Origin: Candidatus Obscuribacterales bacterium | Lineage (GTDB): Bacteria > Cyanobacteriota > Vampirovibrionia > Obscuribacterales > Obscuribacteraceae | DNA length: 64,000 nt | Assembly: GCA_019746975.1 (NCBI GenBank) | Contig: JAIERK010000013.1 | Coordinates: 95,678-159,677, forward strand | Direction of reading: 5' to 3' | Part shown: positions 43,440 through 52,087 of the stretch, one piece after another | Position numbering within the stretch: the stretch's first letter is position 1 | Layout of the letters: every line of letters starts with the position of its first letter | Position numbers and translations under genes: made by a program | The notes under the pieces: model-generated | What the model saw: only the letters and a program-made list of their open reading frames with translations | What the model was told of the DNA's origin: nothing | Database searches by the model: none

Positions 43440-46064
43440 TCAATTGTCCTTCTTGTTGGCCTCGTCGGATTGCGCCTTCAAGGTAAGCACTTCCTTATCG
43501 ACCTGCTTGAGAGTAGCGTCGATTGCATCGAGTTGTTTCTTTATACGTGCTCGGTCAGCTCGCTTCTCCGGCAACGTTCCGTTCTCGAGATTGGAGCGCT
43601 GAAGGAGGTCCATGATTTCGAGTCTGCGTTCCGATCGCACCATCTCCAGTGCCGCGTTCAGTTGTTCCATCGCGCGGTCTACCGTTGCCGTCAGTGGTGA
43701 CGCCAGTCCCGGGTTGATGTCTTTGAGTTCGATGTTGGCCATGCTTCCCGGCAATTGAATAGTTCTAGACGAGAGTTCAACGGCCATCAATCCGGTCAAC
43801 GATCTTCCCAGGCTCTCGGTTCTTTCGAGGGCGCCTTCAATCTTCGCTTTTGTTTTCGTCAGGTCATTGCCCGAAATTGCTGAATCCAAGGACTCGCCCT
43901 GCGGAGAGTCCAACACGAGCAAATTATTCATGGTGCATCTTCGAATCTCGGCTTCGCGAACCTGGCTCTCGATGAACTCCGCGTTGCTGAGCGAAGCAAA
44001 TCGAAAGGATGAGCCTCGAAGACCGGTGCTCGTGATGGTGCTGCCATCAAGATTGGTGCCTACAAAAGATGTAGAGAGACCGACATCGTCGACCAGTCTA
44101 GCATGGCGCATGTTAGCGTAATCGAAGTTGGCACCTTTAAGATCGCTGTGTTCAATGGTCGTACCTCGAAGGTCGGCGCTTGCCAAATCCGCGTCCTGAA
44201 GCTTAGCACCACTTATGGTGAGTCCACTCAGGTCAAAACGGCGAAGATTGGCACCTCGTAAATCAATATTTTGTAAAATGGCTAGTAGCAAGGTTCTTGC
44301 CGGTGTCGTTCCTTCTGGTGCGGTAAATAGAACTGTCCCGTCCAATTTCAGTATGGTGTTTTTCTTTGAATAAGAATTGCTTGCTGGATTGAGTTGCAAT
44401 GTCATGTCCGAGAGGCGCTTATCCAGTCGATTGATGACCACTACTTCTTCTGATGGCGACCACTTAGGCTCTGCCAAATTTCGCTGACTTGTTACGGTAT
44501 CAAGGTCTTTCAAAAATGCGTCGACCTGTCCGAACATAACGATATCTTTCGATAAAGCGAAGTCCTTGAGGTTTTGCGCGTCGTCACGAATTGTTGCCAA
44601 TCTCGATTCGAAAGTTGACCCCGCTGGAATAGCATCGATCGGCTCGCTTCGTACGGCAGGCTCCTGGTCTATGTTGGTCACTACTGTTTTGCTCGCCGAA
44701 TTGTACTGACCGAATGCCAGTATAAGCGCGATTGATATCACGACACTGATAGCGAGCGCGATTACATAAAGCCTTAGAGTCGTCGACAATCCGAACCAAA
44801 TAGCCGATACCGCAGCGCTCACCGTATCTGGTATTATCTTGGTTTCTTCACGCTCTTTGTATGATAGCTTTTTGCGGAAAGCTCGTCGGACAGGCTTTCT
44901 CGCCTTGATTGTTTCCAAATCTTCTCTGAGATCGGAGATCGATTGATACCGGTCTTCTGGATCCTTCTCCAGGCAGCGCATGATTAAGTCTTCCAGTGTG
45001 CGCGTCAGTCCGATTTCGGGAAATCGGGTGTGTAAGCTGCGAGGTCGCTTGCTTACGTGCTTGTACATCAACATCGTATTCTGTTTTGCACTGAATGGTG
45101 GCAAACCAGAAAGGCACTGATACATCAAGCATCCTAGAGAGTATATGTCAGAGCGCTGATCGATCTTAACGCCCCGACATTGCTCGGGGCTCATGTATGT
45201 GGCATCACCGTACTCGTAACCATGCTCGGTAAAGTATCGAGTTTCACGGCTGGGATCCGGCAAGACTTTGCTGACGCCGCAGTCGGCTATTTTGAGTTTG
45301 TGATTTTCGCTAATGTCTCCGTTGATTCTGATGTTGCTTGGTTTGAGATCTCGATGGAGAATCCCAAGATAATGAGCATGGATCAAACCGTCGCATATCT
45401 GTATGAAAAGATCGATGGCGACGCTTTCCTGAAGGTTGCCTTCAGTGCTGAGAATGTCACTTAGTCGTTCGCCCTCAAAAAAGTCAGTGACGATGTATGG
45501 AACCTGGTCGTCTGTAACTCCGGCATCGTAGGTGGTTATCACATTAGGATGGTCAAGCTCTTTTGCATTTTCTGCTTCATTCAAAAAACGTTGGTTATGT
45601 CTCTTTGTGAAACTGAGAGTCGGCGTGATTATCTTCAAGGCAAAGACGCCATCAAGACCTTCGCGCATGACTTTATAGACATGACCGGATAGACCCTGTC
45701 CAACGAACTCAATGATTACATATGAATCTATGATTGAACCAACTAGCGTCTCAGGTCGAGTACGAGCTATCACCCCAGCAGGCAACAATTTTTTTGTCGT
45801 ACTGCCTTCTCTCAAGGCCACAGCTCTATCGTAATCGTTGTCGAAATCGTTAACGCTATCGTCGGTCGACTTATTCGATAGATGAGCAGTATTCTGTCCG
45901 TCATTCGTACTCACTGCGCAGGTGCAGTACATTCCTTTGAACAACCACGCGCTGATATTGCCAGAGGTCCCTTTTGTGAGTGGCTTTTCGCACTCAGAGC
46001 AGGTCTCTTTCAGAGTTACTTTCGTCTCTTCTTTGGTTGCTTCAGGCTTTATCGAAGGTTCCAA
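43440..46064 (-). CDS. Membrane Ser/Thr protein kinase with one cysteine module and pentapeptide repeats
   Basis: Protein of 874 residues starting at TTG 46064 (GAGGG 6 bases upstream). A single cysteine module (C22, C25, C47, C49; SGNISAWLF) precedes the kinase domain: VGQGLSGHVYKV (about 117-128), FALKIIT lysine, ILHRDLKPSNIR, and IADCGVSKV where DFG has become DCG with the Asp kept. One membrane span lies at about 433-456. Pentapeptide repeats occupy about 595-711 (DLRGANLRRFDLSGL, ADLRGTTIEHSDLKGANF). A helical, probably coiled-coil tail follows. The repeats would lie outside the cytoplasm. Confidence 0.92.
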   Translation of the reverse strand: MEPSIKPEATKEETKVTLKETCSECEKPLTKGTSGNISAWLFKGMYCTCAVSTNDGQNTAHLSNKSTDDSVNDFDNDYDRAVALREGSTTKKLLPAGVIARTRPETLVGSIIDSYVIIEFVGQGLSGHVYKVMREGLDGVFALKIITPTLSFTKRHNQRFLNEAENAKELDHPNVITTYDAGVTDDQVPYIVTDFFEGERLSDILSTEGNLQESVAIDLFIQICDGLIHAHYLGILHRDLKPSNIRINGDISENHKLKIADCGVSKVLPDPSRETRYFTEHGYEYGDATYMSPEQCRGVKIDQRSDIYSLGCLMYQCLSGLPPFSAKQNTMLMYKHVSKRPRSLHTRFPEIGLTRTLEDLIMRCLEKDPEDRYQSISDLREDLETIKARKPVRRAFRKKLSYKEREETKIIPDTVSAAVSAIWFGLSTTLRLYVIALAISVVISIALILAFGQYNSASKTVVTNIDQEPAVRSEPIDAIPAGSTFESRLATIRDDAQNLKDFALSKDIVMFGQVDAFLKDLDTVTSQRNLAEPKWSPSEEVVVINRLDKRLSDMTLQLNPASNSYSKKNTILKLDGTVLFTAPEGTTPARTLLLAILQNIDLRGANLRRFDLSGLTISGAKLQDADLASADLRGTTIEHSDLKGANFDYANMRHARLVDDVGLSTSFVGTNLDGSTITSTGLRGSSFRFASLSNAEFIESQVREAEIRRCTMNNLLVLDSPQGESLDSAISGNDLTKTKAKIEGALERTESLGRSLTGLMAVELSSRTIQLPGSMANIELKDINPGLASPLTATVDRAMEQLNAALEMVRSERRLEIMDLLQRSNLENGTLPEKRADRARIKKQLDAIDATLKQVDKEVLTLKAQSDEANKKDN

Positions 46065-46159
46065 CCGTTACCCTCTTCGACTACCGGACCTAACCTTATC
46101 TTCCCAGATTCATTGTATACGTCCTGGGTCGTGAAGTCTCTTATTGGTCCTTTAGCCGC

Positions 46160-47017
46160 CTAGCGCCCTTTTCTCGTCGTGGGGCGCTTTGCTGCCGGCT
46201 TCGACTTGCTGGATGCGCTTTTGCTTTTCGCCGCTTTCGGTTTTTCGGCAGCTTTTTTCTTTGCGGGCGCTTTCGTTTGAGCGGAAGACTTCTTGGCTGT
46301 CTTGGCGCCGTTAGTGTTGGTACCGCTCTTTGCTAGTTTTGAAAGGATTTTTTCCTTCTGAACCAGTGAGAAGTCTGCGAGTCCAACGCGATTAGGAATT
46401 GTTTTGATATACGTTGCGGTTGACTTGTAGCCTCCTGGCTCACGTTGCCCGAAATCGCTTTGTTTTACTTCGAGAATGTCAATTGGTTCCTTACAATAGA
46501 TAGAGAAATGGCAAGCGGCTTCGAGCGCTACTCTTGTCAGTTCATGACCATCGTCGATGAGTTCATAAAGCGCATAGAGCGTCCCCTGAGAATAGTCGGA
46601 CCCGGCGCCTTTGGCTGCGTAGTGGTCGTATTCATGAACGCTCAGGTTGTTGGAGATACCATAAATGCTGTGCGGCGTGACAAGCAGGAAAACATTGTAG
46701 ATGCCGGCGTACGTCTCTTTTCCTGTGTCGACGAGGGTGTAGGTCTTCTTCATCTCGTTGTACATGTCCAGGAAAAACTGAAAGACTTGAGCGCGATTCT
46801 TGAATTCGGACTCCATCATCTTGTGGTTGTGCTCGTACAGGTGCTCGATGATGTTATCCAGAAGCGTGTATCCGCTTGTCGCAAGATAAGCGTGCTTGAG
46901 CTTGATGATTTTGGAGGCGTTGACCAGGTCAGTGGTGTACTCGCTGCCGAAAGTTGTTATCCTGTCGGCTCCCATCCATATCCTGCCGTTCTTTTTAACT
47001 GCCACAAGGATTGTCAT
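46160..47017 (-). CDS. Proteasome/HslV-like Ntn-hydrolase with Lys/Ala-rich tail
   Basis: Protein of 285 residues. The first 200 resemble the Ntn-hydrolase fold of HslV and proteasome beta subunits. MTILVAVKKNGRIWMGADR gives a Thr directly after the initiator Met, as the nucleophile in HslV, followed by GADR, a lysine in NASKIIKL and ATSGYTLLDNII. From about 235 a tail of repeated Lys, Ala, Ser and Pro (AKKSSAQTKAPAKKKAAEKP) resembles histone H1-like or DNA-binding tails. No HslU-type ATPase is nearby. Whether it is a protease is inferred from the fold alone. Confidence 0.75.
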   Translation of the reverse strand: MTILVAVKKNGRIWMGADRITTFGSEYTTDLVNASKIIKLKHAYLATSGYTLLDNIIEHLYEHNHKMMESEFKNRAQVFQFFLDMYNEMKKTYTLVDTGKETYAGIYNVFLLVTPHSIYGISNNLSVHEYDHYAAKGAGSDYSQGTLYALYELIDDGHELTRVALEAACHFSIYCKEPIDILEVKQSDFGQREPGGYKSTATYIKTIPNRVGLADFSLVQKEKILSKLAKSGTNTNGAKTAKKSSAQTKAPAKKKAAEKPKAAKSKSASSKSKPAAKRPTTRKGR

Positions 47018-47132
47018 CTAATTCCCCCTGCCCTGTTTCCTGAAAGTGCTATCCAGTTGAAGCTTGCCCGCTGGGTGCGTATTTAAATCTCTATAGTGGA
47101 ACAACATGATCTAGTCGTCGTCCGCTTAGAAT

Positions 47133-47861
47133 ATGTTACGCCCCTTCGAGGATAAATTGGCTGACGCTATGAGTTGTGTAACTTGGTTTGATAAATTTCG
47201 AGGGTTGCAGCCTGTCTGCTTGCAATATTCTTTAATCCTTGGTGTGGCGTTAACGCTTCTTGGCGTCCCACAATCGACATCGGCTCAAGGTGGTGAGAGT
47301 CAGCCCTATGTGCCGCCAGAGGTCTCCATTCCGCAGACCGCCATGCCTGTCGGTTTCAGCCAAGGTGCCCGAGGGGCGGCGCCGTCTGGGGCACAAGATG
47401 AATCGCGCGCGCAGGCTGTTGCAACCTGGTTTCGAAGATATGACGATGTGCGCAGGAAAGCGCAGATGAATGAAAGCGACAGAGCCAAAGCAGACAAATT
47501 GATGTCCAAAGCGTTTTCGATGTTCATCCCCGGCGAAGAAAAGAATCAAGCGCAGAAGCTGTTGACTAGCCTTGTCGCGCGTTATTCGGCCGCGTCTGAC
47601 GCGATGAAGCAGCTGCCGCTTTATCCAGAGACCGATAGGCTCCATCGCGGATATTATCAGTACTTCAGTACTGCTCGACAATTGTTCAGCGATTACTTGA
47701 CCGTTCAGGCAAATCCGCTCGCTCAGGATGCTACCGGCAACCCGGTGGCGGCCGGATTGTTGAATCGGAAGCAGAGTCTGGAAGCGCTCGATCAGGCTAA
47801 CAAAGCTCTTGATGCGCAGCTCCGCTCTCAGTGGAATGTACCGGCATACGAGTACAAGTAA
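47133..47861 (+). CDS. Exported protein of unknown function
   Basis: Protein of up to 242 residues with a signal-like segment YSLILGVALTLLGVPQSTSAQG. The start is unclear (ATG 47133, TTG 47157 or ATG 47169; only TTG has a nearby GAGG). The mature part begins Pro-rich (PYVPPEVSIPQ), then is helical with many Ala, Gln and Lys (FRRYDDVRRKAQMNESDRAKAD, ALDQANKALDAQLRSQW). It is divergent from the HslV-like gene. No family is recognised. Confidence 0.7.
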   Translation: MLRPFEDKLADAMSCVTWFDKFRGLQPVCLQYSLILGVALTLLGVPQSTSAQGGESQPYVPPEVSIPQTAMPVGFSQGARGAAPSGAQDESRAQAVATWFRRYDDVRRKAQMNESDRAKADKLMSKAFSMFIPGEEKNQAQKLLTSLVARYSAASDAMKQLPLYPETDRLHRGYYQYFSTARQLFSDYLTVQANPLAQDATGNPVAAGLLNRKQSLEALDQANKALDAQLRSQWNVPAYEYK

Positions 47862-47897
47862 CGCACTAAATACGATACCAGTCTTCTGAAAGCTTCC

Positions 47898-49268
47898 TCA
47901 AAGCGGAATGTCGACTTTCAATTCATAAAGTCTGAACAGCGTTTTTACGTCTCTTGGGGAGATGCGCGAATTCTCGTCGGTTACGGTATACATCAAGTCG
48001 CTTTTCTCGGGGCTGTGTCCCAGAATACCGAGTGCATGGCCCAGTTCGTGAGTAACGATGTTTTTCAGAAGAATGAATCGAAAATCCGGAGTCTTGGCAT
48101 CGATCAAATCGACGTTGACTTCGATGACTTGAGCAGGAACAGTGTATTTCGGCCCCATTCTCGGGATGTATAGCGGTACTGGGATTGAACCAACGGGAAC
48201 GACAGCGACTTTGCCATTCGGGTGCTTCGTCCACTTCGTGACTGTATGTGCGCCCAGCGCGCAGTTATCGCTGTCGGTCGACATTCCCAATCGTTTCCAA
48301 ACAACACGAATTCTGGCGAGTTTAGCCGAGTCCACTTGCACAAAACGGACGAGCCCGTTGCTTCTTCTTTCCCACGACTCGAATCCTTCGACGCAAGCGC
48401 GCGTGTAGCTCGTACTCGGGTAAGGCGTGATGTAGACAGGGATTGGCATTGTTTTGAAACGCAAAACTTTTTTCTGCGTGGCATCCAAAATATCTGCCAG
48501 ATAGTCCAGCTCTTTGACAGGATCGATTGGCTCGACCCGGAAAAACAGTGGCATTTTCGTATTAATAGGCGGCAGATCATTAGAAAGTGCCAGAATTCGT
48601 CGCTCGATTGCGCTCTTCGCAACGGGCTTGGATTGTGTGTCTTTGGAGCTTTCTTCAATTGGCTCTTCACCTCGAGTCGTGACCAACTTGGCTCGAACGC
48701 GACCGAGTCTTTCGACAAGCGAACCGCTTTTCACTTCACCGAGGACCTTCAGTTCTAGTGCCGCCAATCGCTGGTTGTAGGAGTCGTTGACTCCTCCAAT
48801 CAAGCCAGCCTCCTTTTCGAGATCTGCGAATACAGATTGCAACGAGCCCTCGTCAGGTGAACTCTCGCTTCCGGACGAACCCGGTATGGTGGCGTTGCCA
48901 TCCGGTCCATCGGCGCCGGAATCGGTAGCCAATGGGTTAGGCTCATCGATAGGTTGTGCGGACGACTTCGGTGACCCTGGACCTTCGTGCGTGTCGCCAG
49001 GTGATGTTACTGACTGGTTGTCGGCTGCAATACCTGAAGGTGCCGCGTCCTTGCTCGCCTTCAAATTAGACTCTTTTGCCGAGGCTCCCGATAGGGCTGA
49101 CATTGCCACGGCGACAACCAGAGCTCGCCATCTAAGTGCTTTCTTGTGAGTGGCTCGTTGATAGTCGAAAGCCCTTGATGAGCCGGGGCTCTTGCAAATG
49201 TTTTCGGCGATGTTTTTGTGGGTTTTCTTGGTAAACAATGTGATAAATCGAAAGGCGCTGTCTCGCAC
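47898..49268 (-). CDS. Exported matrixin-like (M10) zinc metalloprotease
   Basis: Protein of up to 456 residues. Near the C-terminus, VTHELGHALGILGHSPEKSD followed by LMY matches the zinc motif HExxHxxGxxH plus the Met-turn of metzincin/matrixin proteases, so catalysis is plausible. A hydrophobic signal segment (ALVVAVAMSALSGASA) starts near residue 48, which implies a long n-region from GTG 49268 or a later TTG start. A disordered Ser/Pro/Asp-rich region (about 70-150) and a short LEKEAGLIGGVNDSYNQRL helical motif precede the catalytic part. Confidence 0.82.
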   Translation of the reverse strand: MRDSAFRFITLFTKKTHKNIAENICKSPGSSRAFDYQRATHKKALRWRALVVAVAMSALSGASAKESNLKASKDAAPSGIAADNQSVTSPGDTHEGPGSPKSSAQPIDEPNPLATDSGADGPDGNATIPGSSGSESSPDEGSLQSVFADLEKEAGLIGGVNDSYNQRLAALELKVLGEVKSGSLVERLGRVRAKLVTTRGEEPIEESSKDTQSKPVAKSAIERRILALSNDLPPINTKMPLFFRVEPIDPVKELDYLADILDATQKKVLRFKTMPIPVYITPYPSTSYTRACVEGFESWERRSNGLVRFVQVDSAKLARIRVVWKRLGMSTDSDNCALGAHTVTKWTKHPNGKVAVVPVGSIPVPLYIPRMGPKYTVPAQVIEVNVDLIDAKTPDFRFILLKNIVTHELGHALGILGHSPEKSDLMYTVTDENSRISPRDVKTLFRLYELKVDIPL

Positions 49269-49304
49269 TGGACATTGTAAACCGTCGAGACAAAGTCTGA
49301 AATC

Positions 49305-49850
49305 CTATCGCAACTCGGTGATCACCGAGTCGAGGAACTCAATCAGCTTAAAAAGAACATGATCGTAGACTCGTACAAGCTCACGAGACTCACAGAAGAA
49401 CTCGGCACCGGTCCGCTCGTCGAAGCTCAAACTGAAGAGCGCATCCATCGGCTGCTCCATCTCATCGAGTTGAAGCTCGATCTGCTGAATTCCGATGTTA
49501 CAGAAGATCTGTCTCTGTGCGAGCTCAGGCTCCATCACCGAAACCAGCCGTCCGGTTCGATCGATTCGCCCCCAGACGCCGTCGAGAAATCGGTAGCTGG
49601 GAACTTCCAGACTTGGGCGGCGCCTGGACTCGGAGATCCAGGAAAGAAAGATATTTAGCCCCACATGATTATCGTTGAGAGCGTCCAGGTCGTCCTGTCG
49701 ATAGCCGAGCAGCTCTCTGTTGAGCCATATCAGCTTCTCTTCGGGCAGCTTCTGTCGCAAACACTGCAACGCCAAGAGCAATCCGTCCGACAGCTTCATC
49801 TCTCTGTCTTTAACCTGATCGCGTATGCTCTCAAGCTTTTTTAGAAGCAT
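49305..49850 (-). CDS. AbiTii-domain-like protein
   Basis: Protein of 181 residues. The N-terminal part (LSDGLLLALQCLRQKLPEEK then LIWLNRELLGY) matches the pattern of the AbiTii domain, in which a helix pair is followed by W(I/L)NxELxGY. The rest is acidic and mixed helix/strand. AbiTii was first named from a phage-abortive-infection protein, and the domain often occurs beside defence or toxin genes; nothing else of that kind is visible here. A strong ribosome site was not found before ATG 49850. It lies upstream of the protease gene on the same strand, 36 bases away. Confidence 0.6.
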   Translation of the reverse strand: MLLKKLESIRDQVKDREMKLSDGLLLALQCLRQKLPEEKLIWLNRELLGYRQDDLDALNDNHVGLNIFLSWISESRRRPSLEVPSYRFLDGVWGRIDRTGRLVSVMEPELAQRQIFCNIGIQQIELQLDEMEQPMDALFSLSFDERTGAEFFCESRELVRVYDHVLFKLIEFLDSVITELR

Positions 49851-50274
49851 GACTCACCCTTGAGTTACTCTCTCCACTATAGCCAACGCAGTCGAATCTG
49901 TGCTTTAAATTGCCGGGTTGTCCACTCATTTTAATCAAGACCTACTACGTTGTGTGGAGGCTGTTATGCGCGTCAAGTCAGTGCAGTGATTGTGATACCA
50001 ATCTGGCGGCAAATGTGAGTGCCACCAGGTGCACTACCAGGTTTGATTCGTGTGAGGACGGAGTACACTAAATCCGGTAGCACACACCGAGGAAATGAAT
50101 TCTTGCATCAGCGCACTGTTGTTGTAAGCCAGACTACTTTTTGTCGAATTTTTATGCACAGTGGATATAGAAGAAAGTGTTTTCCAATTTACAAAACTTA
50201 TGATAGGGTAGGTGTAGGCAAAAGGCAGTATTGGTCTGAGGAAAGAATGCTAAGTTGATCGGCGGAAAGAGAAA
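49851..50274. other. Intergenic region, nothing supported
   Basis: 424 bases between divergent genes. A ten-codon frame with GAGGAA before ATG (MNSCISALLL, about 50093-50125) is the only translation-like signal. No clear promoter or RNA gene was found. Confidence 0.35.
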
Positions 50275-50586
50275 ATGACACTGCCTACGCGACTAAAAGA
50301 ATTAGCGGAGAATCGCTACAGCCAACAGGAGTTTTTACGAACTCTGTTCGAGTTGGCGCTGGAGGAGCAGTGGTTCGATCTGCAGCATATGATTCAGCAT
50401 GACATGGCCAAGGCAATAATCGCCGACTATTCGTATGAAGAGGGAAAGGGTTACCTCAACCAGGACATTTACTACAGTTGTTGGGAAGATGTAATAGAGA
50501 TTGGCTGGGCACGATTCTGCGAGCACACAGGCTTGTCTCGTGACACGGTCAACATGCATTTGCGGCAGCTTCGAGAAGCGATCTAA
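50275..50586 (+). CDS. Small protein of unknown function with HTH-like C-terminus
   Basis: Protein of 103 residues from ATG 50275, preceded by GGAAAGAG. It is helical and rich in aromatic and acidic residues (YSQQEFLRTLFELALEEQW). It ends GLSRDTVNMHLRQLREAI, which could form the second half of a helix-turn-helix, though the protein is short for a regulator. No family is recognised. It is convergent with the multicopper-oxidase-like gene. Confidence 0.6.
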   Translation: MTLPTRLKELAENRYSQQEFLRTLFELALEEQWFDLQHMIQHDMAKAIIADYSYEEGKGYLNQDIYYSCWEDVIEIGWARFCEHTGLSRDTVNMHLRQLREAI

Positions 50587-50712
50587 GCATTAACACAAAG
50601 CGGTCTGAGCGTTAACACGAAGCGGCGCTACCAAATCCATTAGTTGCGACCATGTATTGTTTTTGCAGATCCCGATAAGATGGCGAAGTCTCTTTCGCAA
50701 CTGCTCTTTCGG

Positions 50713-51993
50713 CTACTCTTGTTGTGGCTGTTGCTGGCGCGCACGGAGTTCTGAATATCGCACTACGAGCGCCATGCCTCCGGGAAATCTTCCTTTGCGA
50801 GATGATTGGTGCGCTGATTCCGAGCACAGTGACCAAACACCAGGATTATCGGCAGTAAATTCGACGTCCACTCGATCAGATGGGTTGAGCGTTAGCGTAT
50901 CGCGAAACACGTGTGGCTCGAGGCGGTCGCCTCCGTTCACCGCGACAATTTCCATCCTGTGACCGCCGAGTTGCAGGGGGACAATTTCCTGTCCGGCATT
51001 GATCAGTCTGAGTTTTACTCTTTCTCCCTTGCGGAGCTCAATGGCTGGTACTGTTGGAGCGGGCTTGCCGTTGATCAAATAATCTGTCTCCACCTCTGGT
51101 GGCGTGGCACCATCTGTCCATGCCACGGCTCTGAAATTGCTTTTCTGTTGATCTCCTTCTGCCGACTCCTCTGAAGTGGTAGTCTTCACCTTCGCTTGAC
51201 CTGCTTTTAGCGGAGTTACTTTGGCTGCAACATTGGCTGGTACTGCCTGTGGTGATTTCCGCAACTCTGAAAAGATCAGTGTTATATCTTTATCGTAGGG
51301 TCGCGATTTGAGTCTTGGCTGTACGACAATCGGACCGTACAGTCCGAGCTGCTTTTGATTCGGATGAATTAACTGCGGGTGATACCAGAATGTACCGGGT
51401 TGGCGTGCCACAAACTGAAAGACGAATGTTTGGCCCGGTTCGACTAGACCTTGACCACTTCTGGGAATACCACCCACTGTATGAGGCACGACGATGCCGT
51501 GGAATTGCAGGCTCGTCGATACCTTCATCTGATTGTGCAGAACTATTTTTGCGAGCTCGCCTTCTTGAATGACTATCGGAGGTCCGGGTATCTTGCCGTT
51601 GTAGCTCAGGCAATGAACGTTGGAACCGCTGTAGGTGTCCCAGCCGGTTTCACGAGCGAAAAGGTGGAACTCTTTAGCATTTGCCTGATTGTCCATCTTC
51701 TTGGTCAGATCGCTGAGCTCACCGAGTGCACCTGAGATGTTGCCCTTGATGTCGTTGAGCTCGTTCTGCATGTCTTTCAGCTCTTCCTTCTCCTTGACCT
51801 GTTCTTCGGCCAGGCTATCGGCCTCTTCCATGTCGGCCAATGCTGTCATTGGAGAGATGGTCATCGAGACTAGGAGAGCGGCCAGTGCCGATTTCAATGT
51901 GCGAAAGATTGGATCAGCTTTTGCGGTTCTGCTGAAGAGCGATTGCCGTGACGAATGCGATGCGCTAAATTGCTGGGACAACTTGCTTTTCAA
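50713..51993 (-). CDS. Multicopper-oxidase-fold protein lacking copper ligands
   Basis: Exported protein of 426 residues starting at TTG 51993 (GAGGTGA 4 bases upstream). A signal segment (SALAALLVSMTISPMTALA) is followed by a coiled coil (about 57-100) and cupredoxin domains. The first-domain blocks LSYNGKIPGPPI, LQFHGIVVPH and FWYHPQLI and the last-domain block GVWSLCSESAH...GGMALVV align with multicopper oxidases. However, HWHG is QFHG, YHSH is YHPQ, and the HCHxxxH cluster is replaced by LCSESAH. Most copper ligands are gone, so oxidase activity is unlikely. A structural or binding role is inferred. Confidence 0.8.
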   Translation of the reverse strand: MKSKLSQQFSASHSSRQSLFSRTAKADPIFRTLKSALAALLVSMTISPMTALADMEEADSLAEEQVKEKEELKDMQNELNDIKGNISGALGELSDLTKKMDNQANAKEFHLFARETGWDTYSGSNVHCLSYNGKIPGPPIVIQEGELAKIVLHNQMKVSTSLQFHGIVVPHTVGGIPRSGQGLVEPGQTFVFQFVARQPGTFWYHPQLIHPNQKQLGLYGPIVVQPRLKSRPYDKDITLIFSELRKSPQAVPANVAAKVTPLKAGQAKVKTTTSEESAEGDQQKSNFRAVAWTDGATPPEVETDYLINGKPAPTVPAIELRKGERVKLRLINAGQEIVPLQLGGHRMEIVAVNGGDRLEPHVFRDTLTLNPSDRVDVEFTADNPGVWSLCSESAHQSSRKGRFPGGMALVVRYSELRARQQQPQQE

Positions 51994-52087
51994 ATCTCAC
52001 CTCTGATGCTTGTTGACACTGGCGATTGAACAATTCAAGGTTTTTCGAACCAAGTTCGTCGGCCGGAGCTTCGTGCTTTCTTGCGAA

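Noticed and set aside
43867..44121. Plus-strand frame inside the pentapeptide kinase gene
   Set aside because: Regular repeats on the coding strand leave the opposite strand open; no independent evidence.
49305..50274. Phage-defence island around the AbiTii-like gene
   Set aside because: Neighbours are a protease and a small unknown protein; no nuclease, toxin or integrase was found.
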